9,374 nt of DNA from Nitrospirae bacterium GWC2_42_7 (GCA_001803645.1 MHDW01000237.1:2131-11504), one strand, 5' to 3'. Shown: positions 1 through 6,442, numbered from the stretch's first letter. The notes: generated by a model not told the origin, from the letters alone. Numbers and translations: made by a program.

Positions 1-441
1 ATCGCTGATTATCCTTTTACAACACTTGTTCCAAATCTTGGTGTTGTCAAAGTCAGCAACTACAAGAGTTTTGTTGTAGCTGACATACCAGGCCTTATTG
101 AAGGAGCACATAAAGGTGCAGGACTCGGACACCAGTTCCTCCGACATGTAGAAAGAACGTCTATTTTGCTTCACCTTGTTGATGTGTCTGAAACAACTGA
201 AGGTGATCCGGTGGAAGATCTAAAACAGATCAATAAAGAACTCGGATTATACAGCGAAAAGCTTATTGAAAAACATCAGACGGTTGTTGGGACAAAAACT
301 GACATTTCAGGAAGCGGAGACCGCCTTAAAACACTCGAAAAATTCTGCAGGGACAATTCAATTGAGTTTTTCCCTGTATCTGCTGTAACAGGGAAAGGCA
401 TTAAAAAGCTGGTGACCTACCTTGCACGAAAGATCGGCTGA
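1..441 (+). CDS. obg: GTPase Obg/CgtA, C-terminal part (5' end outside window)
   Basis: Obg is an essential GTPase that binds the large ribosomal subunit and acts in ribosome assembly and stress signalling. The visible 146 residues begin at the switch I region (DYPFTTLVPNLG, the Obg signature) and lack the glycine-rich Obg fold and the P-loop. G3 is DIPG at visible residues 28-31, followed by LIEGAHKGAGLGHQFLRH, which is very characteristic of Obg. G5 is SAVTGKG at 127-133. G4 reads TKTD (98-101) instead of the usual NKxD. The protein ends soon after the G domain, so it lacks the extra C-terminal OCT domain of some Obg proteins. proB follows after about 100 bases, a common gene order. Identification is secure; only the start is missing. 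Confidence 0.96.
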   Translation: MADYPFTTLVPNLGVVKVSNYKSFVVADIPGLIEGAHKGAGLGHQFLRHVERTSILLHLVDVSETTEGDPVEDLKQINKELGLYSEKLIEKHQTVVGTKTDISGSGDRLKTLEKFCRDNSIEFFPVSAVTGKGIKKLVTYLARKIG

Positions 442-468
442 AAACGGATAGGCAAGTAACAGGCCTTA

Positions 469-498
469 ATGACAATCCCGTATTTGCTGATGTATAAT
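469..498 (+). promoter_or_regulatory. Putative sigma-70-type promoter of proB
   Basis: ATGACA (469-474) matches the -35 consensus at five of six positions. It is followed, after an 18-base spacer, by a perfect TATAAT (493-498) in the obg-proB gap. The start of transcription would fall near 505, giving a leader of roughly 38 bases. The proB ribosome binding site, GAGG at 529-532, lies 10 bases before the ATG. This implies proB can be transcribed independently of obg. It is a consensus match read by eye. Confidence 0.55.
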
Positions 499-542
499 TT
501 TTTATGTATCATTTGTTTTATATATAGCGAGGATAACAGAAA

Positions 543-1640
543 ATGAAAAGGATTGTTATAAAAATAGGCAGCAATATACTTGCTGATGAAGCAGAAGGCC
601 TTGATGCAAAGCGTATATCATCTATAGCTTCAGATGTTTCTGCACTTCAGGATATGGGATATGAAATTGTTGTTGTGTCATCAGGTGCTGTTGCAGCAGG
701 AATGAAGAAGCTTGGACTGACCAAAAAACCTAAAGATATACAACTAAAGCAGGCTTCTGCTGCTGTCGGACAAAGCAGCCTGATGTGGGCTTATGAGAAG
801 AGTTTTGCAGAACACGGCAAGAAAGTTGCACAGATCCTTCTTACTCGCGATGATTTTTCTGACCATAAGAGATACATAAATTCCAAAAACACCATTCACA
901 CCCTTATTTCATACGGGATCATACCTGTAATAAATGAAAATGATACCGTTGCAACGGATGAGATAAAATTCGGCGATAATGATCTTCTTGCTTCTTTGGT
1001 TGCAGGCCTTATCACTGCTGAGAGGCTGATAATTCTTTCTGATGTTGAGGGGCTTTTTTCCTCTGATCCTAAAAAAGGTAGTAAAGCCCGACTTATTAGT
1101 AGTGTAGAAGAGATAACCAGTGAACTGGAGTCTCTGGCAGAAGGGGCAGGGAGTGTAGTAGGAACAGGGGGGATGTTCTCGAAAGTCCTTGCAGCAAAGA
1201 GAGCCGTTAACAATGGTATTACTGTCAATATTATAAGCGGCAGAACAAGCGGTTTGCTCATATCCCTCTTAAAAGGAAATGCTCATGGAACTGAGTTTAA
1301 GGCCCAGAAGGAAAAACTTTCTTCCAGAAAGGGATGGATTGTGCATGGAAGCCGCGCAAAGGGATCGCTGCAACTGGATGCAGGAGCTGTTAACGCTCTG
1401 CTTCTAGGAGGAAAAAGCCTTCTGCCTTCCGGAATACAGAAGGTTTCAGGGAGCTTTGAAACAGGCGATGCTGTTCATTGCGTTGACCCGGAAGGCAAAA
1501 AGATAGCCAAAGGGCTTTCAAATTATTCTTCTTCTGATATAAAAAAGATCATCGGCAGAAAAACATCAGAGATCGAGAAGATACTTGGGTATAAATATTC
1601 CGATGAGGTCATACACAGGGACAATTTAGCGGTCCTTTAA
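543..1640 (+). CDS. proB: Glutamate 5-kinase ProB with PUA domain
   Basis: ProB phosphorylates L-glutamate with ATP to gamma-glutamyl phosphate, the first and feedback-controlled step of proline synthesis in the cytoplasm. The 365 residues are full length for the two-domain form. The amino-acid-kinase domain comes first: IVIKIGSNIL at residues 4-13 with Lys7, VVSSGAVAAGM at 44-54, INENDTVATDEIKFGDND at 130-147 (glutamate-binding loop), SDVEGLF at 166-172 (nucleotide site) and GTGGMFSK at 207-214. A C-terminal PUA domain runs from about residue 261 to 351, with RKGWIVHG and DAGAVNALL..GKSLLPSGI. The ATG at 543 has a GAGG site 10 bases upstream. The partner gene proA is not next to it; accessory DNA follows instead. 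Identification is secure. Confidence 0.98.
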   Translation: MKRIVIKIGSNILADEAEGLDAKRISSIASDVSALQDMGYEIVVVSSGAVAAGMKKLGLTKKPKDIQLKQASAAVGQSSLMWAYEKSFAEHGKKVAQILLTRDDFSDHKRYINSKNTIHTLISYGIIPVINENDTVATDEIKFGDNDLLASLVAGLITAERLIILSDVEGLFSSDPKKGSKARLISSVEEITSELESLAEGAGSVVGTGGMFSKVLAAKRAVNNGITVNIISGRTSGLLISLLKGNAHGTEFKAQKEKLSSRKGWIVHGSRAKGSLQLDAGAVNALLLGGKSLLPSGIQKVSGSFETGDAVHCVDPEGKKIAKGLSNYSSSDIKKIIGRKTSEIEKILGYKYSDEVIHRDNLAVL

Positions 1641-1722
1641 AAATATTCAATATGCACTGCCTTATTGGAGATTGATTATTTTCGGTTCATTCGTGAAAAA
1701 GCTGAAAGAGGTAAAAAACTTA

Positions 1723-1808
1723 CTGGATTCCCGCCTAAGACCTGCGGGAATGACAAGCAAAAACAATCACTTAATATTGTCATCCTCGGGCTTGACCCGG
1801 GGATCCAG
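1723..1808. repeat. Two inverted copies of a short hairpin repeat (REP/BIME-like unit)
   Basis: The copy on the + strand spans 1723-1756. Its stem is ATTCCCGC (1727-1734) with GCGGGAAT (1744-1751), and it ends in GACAA. The copy on the - strand spans 1808-1777. Read on that strand it has the same order: CTGGAT, a CCCCGGG/CCCGAGG stem and GATGACAA. Its stem on the + strand is ATCCTCGGG (1782-1790) with CCCGGGGAT (1796-1804), including one G-T pair. Because the copies face each other, the outer CTGGAT/ATCCAG and inner TGACAA/TTGTCA ends are also complementary. I recognise the CTGGATTCCCG...CGGGAATGACA pattern as a type of dispersed extragenic repeat found in many bacterial genomes. It separates proB from the toxin-antitoxin promoter. 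Its transcripts would form strong hairpins, so it could also slow RNA decay or stop transcription, but no U-tract is seen. Confidence 0.75.
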
Positions 1809-1867
1809 GCCGTTTTCAACTTAAATACGAAAGACACTTATTTTCTGATGCCCATGAAAAGCTTTTG

Positions 1868-1876
1868 TGTTATAAT
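1868..1876 (+). promoter_or_regulatory. Extended -10 promoter of the toxin-antitoxin operon
   Basis: TGT followed directly by TATAAT (1871-1876) is a perfect extended -10 element. No good -35 lies at the right distance (TGATGC at 1847-1852 is poor), which is usual for extended -10 promoters. Transcription would begin near 1883, only about 17 bases before the antitoxin ATG. The start site overlaps a direct repeat TGGTCA (1878-1883 and 1890-1895, 12 bases apart). That repeat could be an operator for antitoxin autoregulation; this role is inferred. The ribosome binding site GGAGGT is at 1885-1890. Confidence 0.55.
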
Positions 1877-1899
1877 ATGGTCACGGAGGTGGTCATAAG

Positions 1900-2163
1900 A
1901 TGAAAATGTTATCGGTAAAAGAATTTAGGGACAAAGCTACCACTGCATTAAAAACCAAGGAACCCCTGATAATCATGAGAAGAGGCGAAGTTGCCGGTAT
2001 TTTTTTCCCGACACCTTTGGAATCCGTTCCTTTTGAATTTAAGAGAGATATCTTTACTGCCCTTACGGATTCAATTAAAGGGAAACTTCAGGCAAAGGGC
2101 ATAAAAGAGGAAGAAATACTTGAAGACTTTGAAAAGCATCGGAAAACTCGCCGCAGACGCTAA
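1900..2163 (+). CDS. Phd/YefM-like type II antitoxin
   Basis: This 87-residue protein is a likely antitoxin that binds and blocks the PIN toxin encoded next and represses its own promoter. The N-terminal part, with VKEFRDKATTALKTKEPLII at residues 6-25 and MRRGEVAGIFFP at 26-37, has the Phd/YefM layout: a short helix, then strands carrying a 'xRxGkxvgv' turn, used for dimerisation and DNA contact. The rest is helical and charged (about 47-87) and would be the toxin-binding tail. It ends in the very basic KHRKTRRRR. The ATG has GGAGGT nine bases upstream. The last 44 bases overlap the toxin gene in another frame, so the two are translationally linked. The family call rests on pattern and context. 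Confidence 0.83.
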   Translation: MKMLSVKEFRDKATTALKTKEPLIIMRRGEVAGIFFPTPLESVPFEFKRDIFTALTDSIKGKLQAKGIKEEEILEDFEKHRKTRRRR

Positions 2164-2539
2164 TCCGATGCTCTCCGCCATAATCGGCGGAAAAGCACGG
2201 GATGTATTTCAATCTTTTCAAAATACTGCATTTTATACAACCGAATTCAATTTTAAGGAAGTAGAAAAATATATCCCTGTTTTGTCAGCAAAAAGAGAGA
2301 TTCAGTTAGATGACCTTTATCTGGCTCTTTCAATGCTTCCTGTCTCCATTTGCAATCAAGATTTTTACCGCTCAAAACTAAAACAGGCCGAGAAATTAAT
2401 AGGGGAACGTGATGCCTCTGACATCCATCTGCTTTCGTTATCTCTTAAGATAGGCTGTTCCATCTGGAGCAACGACAAGGATTTTGATGGCTTGGGAATA
2501 GAAGTTTTTACTACACTGGATTTAATTAAAAGACTGTAA
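2120..2539 (+). CDS. PIN-domain toxin (VapC-like ribonuclease)
   Basis: This is a probable Mg2+-dependent endoribonuclease toxin. The 139 residues cover a whole PIN domain. The first acidic residue is Asp13 in ADANPMLSAIIGGKA, the second is probably Glu42 (TTEF), then Asp98 and Asp101 (RDASDIHLLSLSLKIG), and a final SNDKDFDGLGIEVFT at 117-131 with Asp119 and Asp121. The order fits the VapC/PIN active site. I chose the TTG at 2120 because GAGGAAG (2107-2113) lies six bases upstream. A second TTG at 2129 is possible but poorly spaced, and no ATG precedes the first catalytic Asp. The start lies inside the antitoxin gene, a 44-base overlap. A two-gene toxin-antitoxin pair is well supported; the RNA target is unknown. 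Confidence 0.87.
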   Translation: MKTLKSIGKLAADANPMLSAIIGGKARDVFQSFQNTAFYTTEFNFKEVEKYIPVLSAKREIQLDDLYLALSMLPVSICNQDFYRSKLKQAEKLIGERDASDIHLLSLSLKIGCSIWSNDKDFDGLGIEVFTTLDLIKRL

Positions 2540-2553
2540 GAGGAAGAGTATTA

Positions 2554-3741
2554 ATGATACGAAAGGCGTTGCTTCTTAAAATCTTTGATGCTGCATATAT
2601 GCAGAGATGGAATGATAAGGTGCGGCCTGTTGATTTGATCGAGATGGACAAGCAGGCACACAAGATGATAATTGCATATTGTCTCGGCAAGTTCGATGAA
2701 AACTCAAAAGGCTTCAACTGGATAGAAATTATAGAAGGCGGGATCTTTGAACTCCTGCAACGTCTTGTCATTACTGACTTGAAGCCCCCGATATTTTATA
2801 AAATAAAGCAGGATACTGATAAATACAGACTGTTAAACAAATGGGCATACAATGAAATTAAACCATTAATCTCTCCTCTTGGAGAAGGCTTCTGCAAAAG
2901 ATTTCAGGATTATTTCCTCAATACAGAAGACACCTTAAACAAAAGGATTTTAAGCGCAGCGCATCTTTATGCAACTAAGTGGGAATTTAATATCATCGAG
3001 CATGCAAACCCCAAAGGTTATGAGATTGAGACAATCAAAGAGTCATTGGCATATGAACAGGAGAAATATTCAGACCTTAAAGGCATGGCTCAATTAAAAA
3101 AGCATGTTAAGTACAGAAACTTTATTGACCTCTGCGGACAGCTCAGGTTTCAGGCACGATGGGCAAATCTTCACAGGATTCCAAAAACTTCCGTAATAGG
3201 CCATTCACTTTATGTCGCCATCTTATCCTATCTGTTTTCACTTGAGGTAAAAGCCTGTCAGAAAAGATGTGTAAATAACTATTTCACAGGCTTATTCCAT
3301 GACCTGCCGGAGGTGCTCACAAGGGACATAATCTCTCCTGTCAAAAGGTCTATTGACGGATTAAGTGAACTGATAAAACAATATGAAAAAGAACAGATGG
3401 AGAAAGAGGTTTACGGCCTTATTCCGGAAGACTGGCATCCTGAGATAAGAATGTTCACGGTAAACGAATTCGACAGCGTTGTAACAATAGATAATAAAAC
3501 CAAGAAGACAAACAGTAGTGATATTAGTGAGAAGTATAATGACAACAAATTCAATCCGAGGGATGGAGAACTTGCCAAGGCTGCTGACAGCCTTTCAGCA
3601 TTTATTGAAGCCTCTGCAGCAATAAGAAACGGAAGTCCTAATCAGGAGTTTCAGGAGGCAAAGCTTTCATTTAGGAATTCCTATGGCAAGGCCAATATTG
3701 CCGACATCAATTTCGGAGAGATTTATGCGGATTTTGAGTGA
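2554..3741 (+). CDS. HD-domain phosphohydrolase, YfbR-like C-terminal half with long N-terminal extension
   Basis: The C-terminal half lines up by motif with the 5'-deoxynucleotidase YfbR (COG1896), which removes phosphate from deoxynucleoside monophosphates. RFQARWANLHRIP at 198-210 carries the Arg-Trp pair, GHS has His217, GLFHDLPEVLTRDIISPVK at 246-264 carries His249-Asp250, Glu253 and Asp258, and ADSLSAFIEA holds Asp345. All metal ligands of the HD site are therefore present. YfbR itself is about 200 residues; here about 190 residues of unknown function precede the domain. Within them, YMQRWNDKVRPVDLIEMDKQAHKM (residues 15-38, written in full as positions 15-38) is notable for a second His-rich helix. 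The gene starts 14 bases after the PIN toxin with AGAGGAAG ahead of the ATG, so it is probably co-transcribed with the toxin-antitoxin pair. Deoxynucleotide hydrolysis is inferred from motifs. Confidence 0.88.
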   Translation: MIRKALLLKIFDAAYMQRWNDKVRPVDLIEMDKQAHKMIIAYCLGKFDENSKGFNWIEIIEGGIFELLQRLVITDLKPPIFYKIKQDTDKYRLLNKWAYNEIKPLISPLGEGFCKRFQDYFLNTEDTLNKRILSAAHLYATKWEFNIIEHANPKGYEIETIKESLAYEQEKYSDLKGMAQLKKHVKYRNFIDLCGQLRFQARWANLHRIPKTSVIGHSLYVAILSYLFSLEVKACQKRCVNNYFTGLFHDLPEVLTRDIISPVKRSIDGLSELIKQYEKEQMEKEVYGLIPEDWHPEIRMFTVNEFDSVVTIDNKTKKTNSSDISEKYNDNKFNPRDGELAKAADSLSAFIEASAAIRNGSPNQEFQEAKLSFRNSYGKANIADINFGEIYADFE

Positions 3742-3767
3742 CTATAGAAATTACCTTGTGATATACT
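3738..3767 (+). promoter_or_regulatory. Putative promoter for the DUF262-HNH operon
   Basis: GTGACT (3738-3743) matches the -35 consensus at four of six positions. After 18 bases comes TATACT (3762-3767), preceded by TG at 3759-3760, an extended -10 element. Transcription would begin near 3774, just before the GAGGGGGG ribosome binding site at 3784-3791. The -35 box overlaps the last codon and stop of the HD gene, so the DUF262 operon may be transcribed separately from the toxin-antitoxin/HD operon. Confidence 0.5.
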
Positions 3768-3783
3768 TTGGATCATTAAGTAT

Positions 3784-3791
3784 GAGGGGGG
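3784..3791 (+). promoter_or_regulatory. Strong ribosome binding site ahead of the 21-codon leader ORF
   Basis: GAGGGGGG ends four bases before the ATG at 3796 and more than 60 bases before the ATG of the DUF262 gene at 3858. The DUF262 start itself has only a weak TAGAG (3849-3853) in front of it. The good site therefore serves the small ORF, and the large gene probably depends on coupling through it. Confidence 0.5.
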
Positions 3792-3795
3792 TATT

Positions 3796-3861
3796 ATGAA
3801 AAACACAATGTCTCATTCAACATTCCACAGCGATCTTTTGTCAAGATCTAGAGTTTTATGA
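3796..3861 (+). CDS. Possible 21-residue leader peptide, coupled to the DUF262 gene
   Basis: This small ORF starts with ATG four bases after a strong GAGGGGGG site. It encodes 21 residues beginning MKNTMSHSTFHSD and ending SRSRVL. Its TGA stop shares ATGA with the start codon of the DUF262-HNH gene at 3858, the classic layout for stop-restart coupling. The frame of the large gene is closed upstream by a TAG at 3849, so the leader is not a simple N-terminal extension. It resembles no known peptide. It could set the expression level of a potentially toxic nuclease, or it could be the remnant of an older N-terminus in another frame. Translation is unproven. Confidence 0.4.
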   Translation: MKNTMSHSTFHSDLLSRSRVL

Positions 3862-5405
3862 AAAAGAAAAGATTTATTGAGACAGAAGATGCAGAGGAAT
3901 TGATACAACAGGATGAGAAAAGTTTTGTTCCTATTGTTCCCCAAATAGATATCAAGGAACCAGTTCCCATGGAAATAAGGCATTTGAAAATAATCAGTGG
4001 GCAATTTATATTGCAACCAGATTTTCAAAGAGAATTTGTATGGCCTGTTAATAAACAGAAGGGGTTAATCAAATCGCTTTACAGTAATATACCGCTGCCT
4101 ATGTTTTACTTTGCGCAAAAGAGTACAGGTCAGTATGAAGTTATTGATGGCCAGCAGAGACTAACAACGGTATTGGGATTTTTAGATCCAAAACTGATTC
4201 CTAAAGATATTAGAAGCAAATTAGCTAAAAAAGTTGAACTGAGAGACAGTGCTAATAATAAAATATCCTTGAGCGATTTAACGAAAATAGTAGAAAATCG
4301 TCGTATTTATTATGCCAGTATTCCTGATGATAATTTGAGCCTTGCGCAAAAATATGAAATATTCCAAACCTTAAACAAGGGGGCAATGCCACTCAAGCAG
4401 CAAGAGATTAGAAATTGCATATTTCAGGCCAAGAAGCCTTATCTGAATAAGGCACTAAAGAAAAATGCAAAAAAACTATCAAAATTAGTAAATGCAAACT
4501 TCAGTCGCATGGAAGGGGAGGAATATGTGTTGAGGTTTTTTATTATTAATTCTCGTGGGTATGGTGACAAAAATGTGACTGATTTATTAAACAACATAGA
4601 ATTGGTTAAAAGCGAATTGACTGAAGAGAAAATAAAAAAATTATCTAATAAGTTTAAGGTGTTTATTGAGAGATTGAAAAAACTGTTTCCTCCGAAAAAG
4701 GGCTTTGATCCATACTTCAATGTATTTAAAAAAGATTTCAAACTACCCAAAAAGAAAAATGACATTAAAAAATATCCCTTTTCTGGCAAAATCAATCAGG
4801 GGCTTTTTCATCTTTTTTCGTATTATTTGCCACAGTATCATAATAACCAGTTCCATAAAATAAACTTCAAGCGAGCGCAAAGTGGTTTTATAGAATTGCT
4901 GCTAAATAGGGAGTTTCTTAGTTATATAACTGGTTCCGGTACAAACAGTCCTAAAAACATTAAAAAATCGAAAGAGATATTTGAAAAAGATTTTGTAAGG
5001 AGATTTTTGGGAGAGCCTACAAATAAAAGCAGACGGAATATTACGCCGCCAGAAAAGAAAGCTCTTTTTACAAACGTCCCCTATTGTTATCTTTGTTATG
5101 GAAAAATAAAAGGTATTAAAGATGCTGCGGGGGAACACATTAAACCTTTTGATGCAGGAAATGACAGTGAATTTGAGAATATTCTTTTGGCCCATAAAGA
5201 GTGTAATGGGGAAAAGAAGACAAAACTGTTGGAAGAATATAGAGACACGACTAAATGTATAAAAAGAAGGGCAAAAAACAGGAAGAATATCCCTGACTAT
5301 TTGAAATGCCTAAAGGATTGGCATAAATCCTATCGATTAGATCTTTATAAGGATTTGAGGAGATATGCATTATCAGATGCTAGATTTGAGAAAATCATTA
5401 GGTAA
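3858..5405 (+). CDS. DUF262-HNH protein (GmrSD/BrxU-like restriction nuclease candidate)
   Basis: This 515-residue protein combines two modules. The N-terminal DUF262 (GmrS-like, ParB/Srx-fold NTPase) domain carries LQPDFQREFVW at 52-62, IPLPMFYF at 78-85, the diagnostic IDGQQRLTT at 96-104 and FQTLNKGAMPLKQQEIRN at 169-186. The C-terminal HNH endonuclease has CYLC (Cys410, Cys413), GEHIKPFDAGND at 425-436 (His427), ENILLAHKECN at 440-450 (Asn441, His446, Cys449) and a Lys-rich tail. The Lys-rich middle, about 190-400, is probably helical. In GmrSD, BrxU and SspE, DUF262 couples nucleotide hydrolysis to cleavage of modified phage DNA. This protein ends in a zinc-ribbon-type HNH rather than DUF1524, so its substrate is unknown. 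The gene is richer in A and Lys codons than proB or clpC, suggesting acquisition. A 224-residue gene follows after 14 bases. Confidence 0.92.
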   Translation: MKKKRFIETEDAEELIQQDEKSFVPIVPQIDIKEPVPMEIRHLKIISGQFILQPDFQREFVWPVNKQKGLIKSLYSNIPLPMFYFAQKSTGQYEVIDGQQRLTTVLGFLDPKLIPKDIRSKLAKKVELRDSANNKISLSDLTKIVENRRIYYASIPDDNLSLAQKYEIFQTLNKGAMPLKQQEIRNCIFQAKKPYLNKALKKNAKKLSKLVNANFSRMEGEEYVLRFFIINSRGYGDKNVTDLLNNIELVKSELTEEKIKKLSNKFKVFIERLKKLFPPKKGFDPYFNVFKKDFKLPKKKNDIKKYPFSGKINQGLFHLFSYYLPQYHNNQFHKINFKRAQSGFIELLLNREFLSYITGSGTNSPKNIKKSKEIFEKDFVRRFLGEPTNKSRRNITPPEKKALFTNVPYCYLCYGKIKGIKDAAGEHIKPFDAGNDSEFENILLAHKECNGEKKTKLLEEYRDTTKCIKRRAKNRKNIPDYLKCLKDWHKSYRLDLYKDLRRYALSDARFEKIIR

Positions 5406-5419
5406 GCTCAGAGAGTGGC

Positions 5420-6094
5420 ATGGAAGATATAAATGATAAAATTCTTCAATTCTATGATCGGCTAAAAAGCGATAAGAATCATAGATATAAATCATGGGAG
5501 CATTGCTTTTCATACTTTTCTGGTAAGCATATTGATAAAAAAATTGCTTGCCTCCATTTGTCGTTTTACTTGGCAAGCTGGGGAATGTATCGGGGATCAA
5601 GCTTTTTGCTGTGGAAGGATTATTTAATCCATCAAGATGTGATCGACAAACTTCTCGAAAACAAACATCTTCAAAATATAGATTTTTTGAAGACTAACGA
5701 GCCTGAAATAGACGAGATTTTTGACTTAATAGATTGGATAAAAGAGTGGTACAAAACCAATATTAAAAGTGTAAACGGTGAGAGTCGCGATGTAAATGTT
5801 ACTGATACACTGGCCACAAAGATACTTTTAGGCACATTAGGCTGTATTCCCGCATATGACCGGTATTTTATCGACGGCATTAGAACAAGAGACTTAAGTT
5901 TTTCTAAACTAACAAAAAATAATTTTATACCAGTCGTTAACTATTACAAAGAAAACAATAATCAGTTTAAAAATGCGCAGGAAAAAATATGGGAGACCAG
6001 CGGAATTAACTATCCTCCAATGAAGTTAATTGATATGTATTTTTGGGAAATAGGATTTGAAGCAGACAAAGGAGCATCTTATAAGAACAGTTAG
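5420..6094 (+). CDS. Conserved protein of unknown function, partner of the DUF262-HNH gene
   Basis: I recognise no named domain in these 224 residues. It has no signal peptide or clear membrane segment and looks mostly helical. Its densest motifs look conserved: SWEHCFSYF at 25-33, FYLASWGMYRGSSFLL at 49-64, TKILLGTLGCIPAYDRYF at 133-150 and PPMKLIDMYFWEIGF at 199-213. The aromatic and Gly/Arg-rich stretches suggest a folded core with a binding pocket, possibly around Arg58 and Asp147; that is inference. The ATG lies 14 bases after the DUF262-HNH stop with only a weak GAGAG site, so the two are very likely co-transcribed. Its A+T-rich coding matches its upstream neighbour. It may be a regulator, immunity or second effector subunit of the nuclease. 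The gene is certain; its function is not. Confidence 0.84.
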   Translation: MEDINDKILQFYDRLKSDKNHRYKSWEHCFSYFSGKHIDKKIACLHLSFYLASWGMYRGSSFLLWKDYLIHQDVIDKLLENKHLQNIDFLKTNEPEIDEIFDLIDWIKEWYKTNIKSVNGESRDVNVTDTLATKILLGTLGCIPAYDRYFIDGIRTRDLSFSKLTKNNFIPVVNYYKENNNQFKNAQEKIWETSGINYPPMKLIDMYFWEIGFEADKGASYKNS

Positions 6095-6146
6095 ACCCAT
6101 TGGATTCTACCTGCTATCTGAACGGCTTAAATTTCAGGGGTGAAGA

Positions 6147-6407
6147 ATGCCTATATACTCTCACAGTAGACTGGCAACATATGAAAACTGCCCTCAGCAG
6201 TATAAGCTGAGGTATATTGACAGGGTTGAACTTCCAGAAGGCGCAGAAGAGGGAATAGAGGCGTTCCTCGGCAGTCGTGTCCACGAAACCCTTGAAAAGC
6301 TCCACAAGGAGCTGATACTCACAAAGCTCAACAGTCTTGATGATCTGCTTGGCTACTATAAAAACGAGTGGGACAAAAACTGTATCGATAAGGCAAAGAG
6401 CGAGTGA
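6147..6407 (+). pseudogene. Truncated PD-(D/E)XK (RecB/Cas4-like) nuclease, N-terminal fragment
   Basis: The 86 residues match the start of RecB/AddB-type PD-(D/E)XK nucleases. SHSRLATYENCPQQYKLRYI is at 5-24, with Cys15 where Cas4/AddB-type enzymes place an iron-sulfur cysteine, and GSRVHETLEKL at 42-52 is motif I. The catalytic Asp and ExK motifs and the C-terminal part are missing. The frame ends with KAKSE and a TGA, and nothing like the missing part follows before the next gene at 6443. The ribosome binding site GGGGTGA (6137-6143) and the ATG are intact, so a short protein may still be made. It could not cut DNA. The simplest reading is a deletion that removed the last two-thirds of the gene. 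A natural short protein is less likely. Confidence 0.7.
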
Positions 6408-6442
6408 TTCGTAAAAAATTGAATGCGTGGAGGTAAATATAT

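Noticed and set aside
896..1261. 121-codon antisense frame inside proB
   Set aside because: It is a shadow of the proB reading frame, with low-complexity Ser/Leu/Ile-rich translation and no start signals.
1665..1898. 77-codon open frame between proB and the antitoxin
   Set aside because: It reads straight through both hairpin repeats and the promoter, has no ribosome binding site, and its product has no domain character.
4439..5195. Antisense frames (118 and 97 codons) inside the DUF262-HNH gene
   Set aside because: They are Phe/Leu/Ser-rich translations produced by the Lys- and Asn-rich codons of the real gene on the other strand.
6102..6115. TGGATTC...CCTGC resembles part of the 1723-1756 repeat, possibly the other boundary of an inserted segment
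   Set aside because: The match is short and interrupted and the hairpin is missing, so it gives no evidence of a flanking repeat or attachment site.
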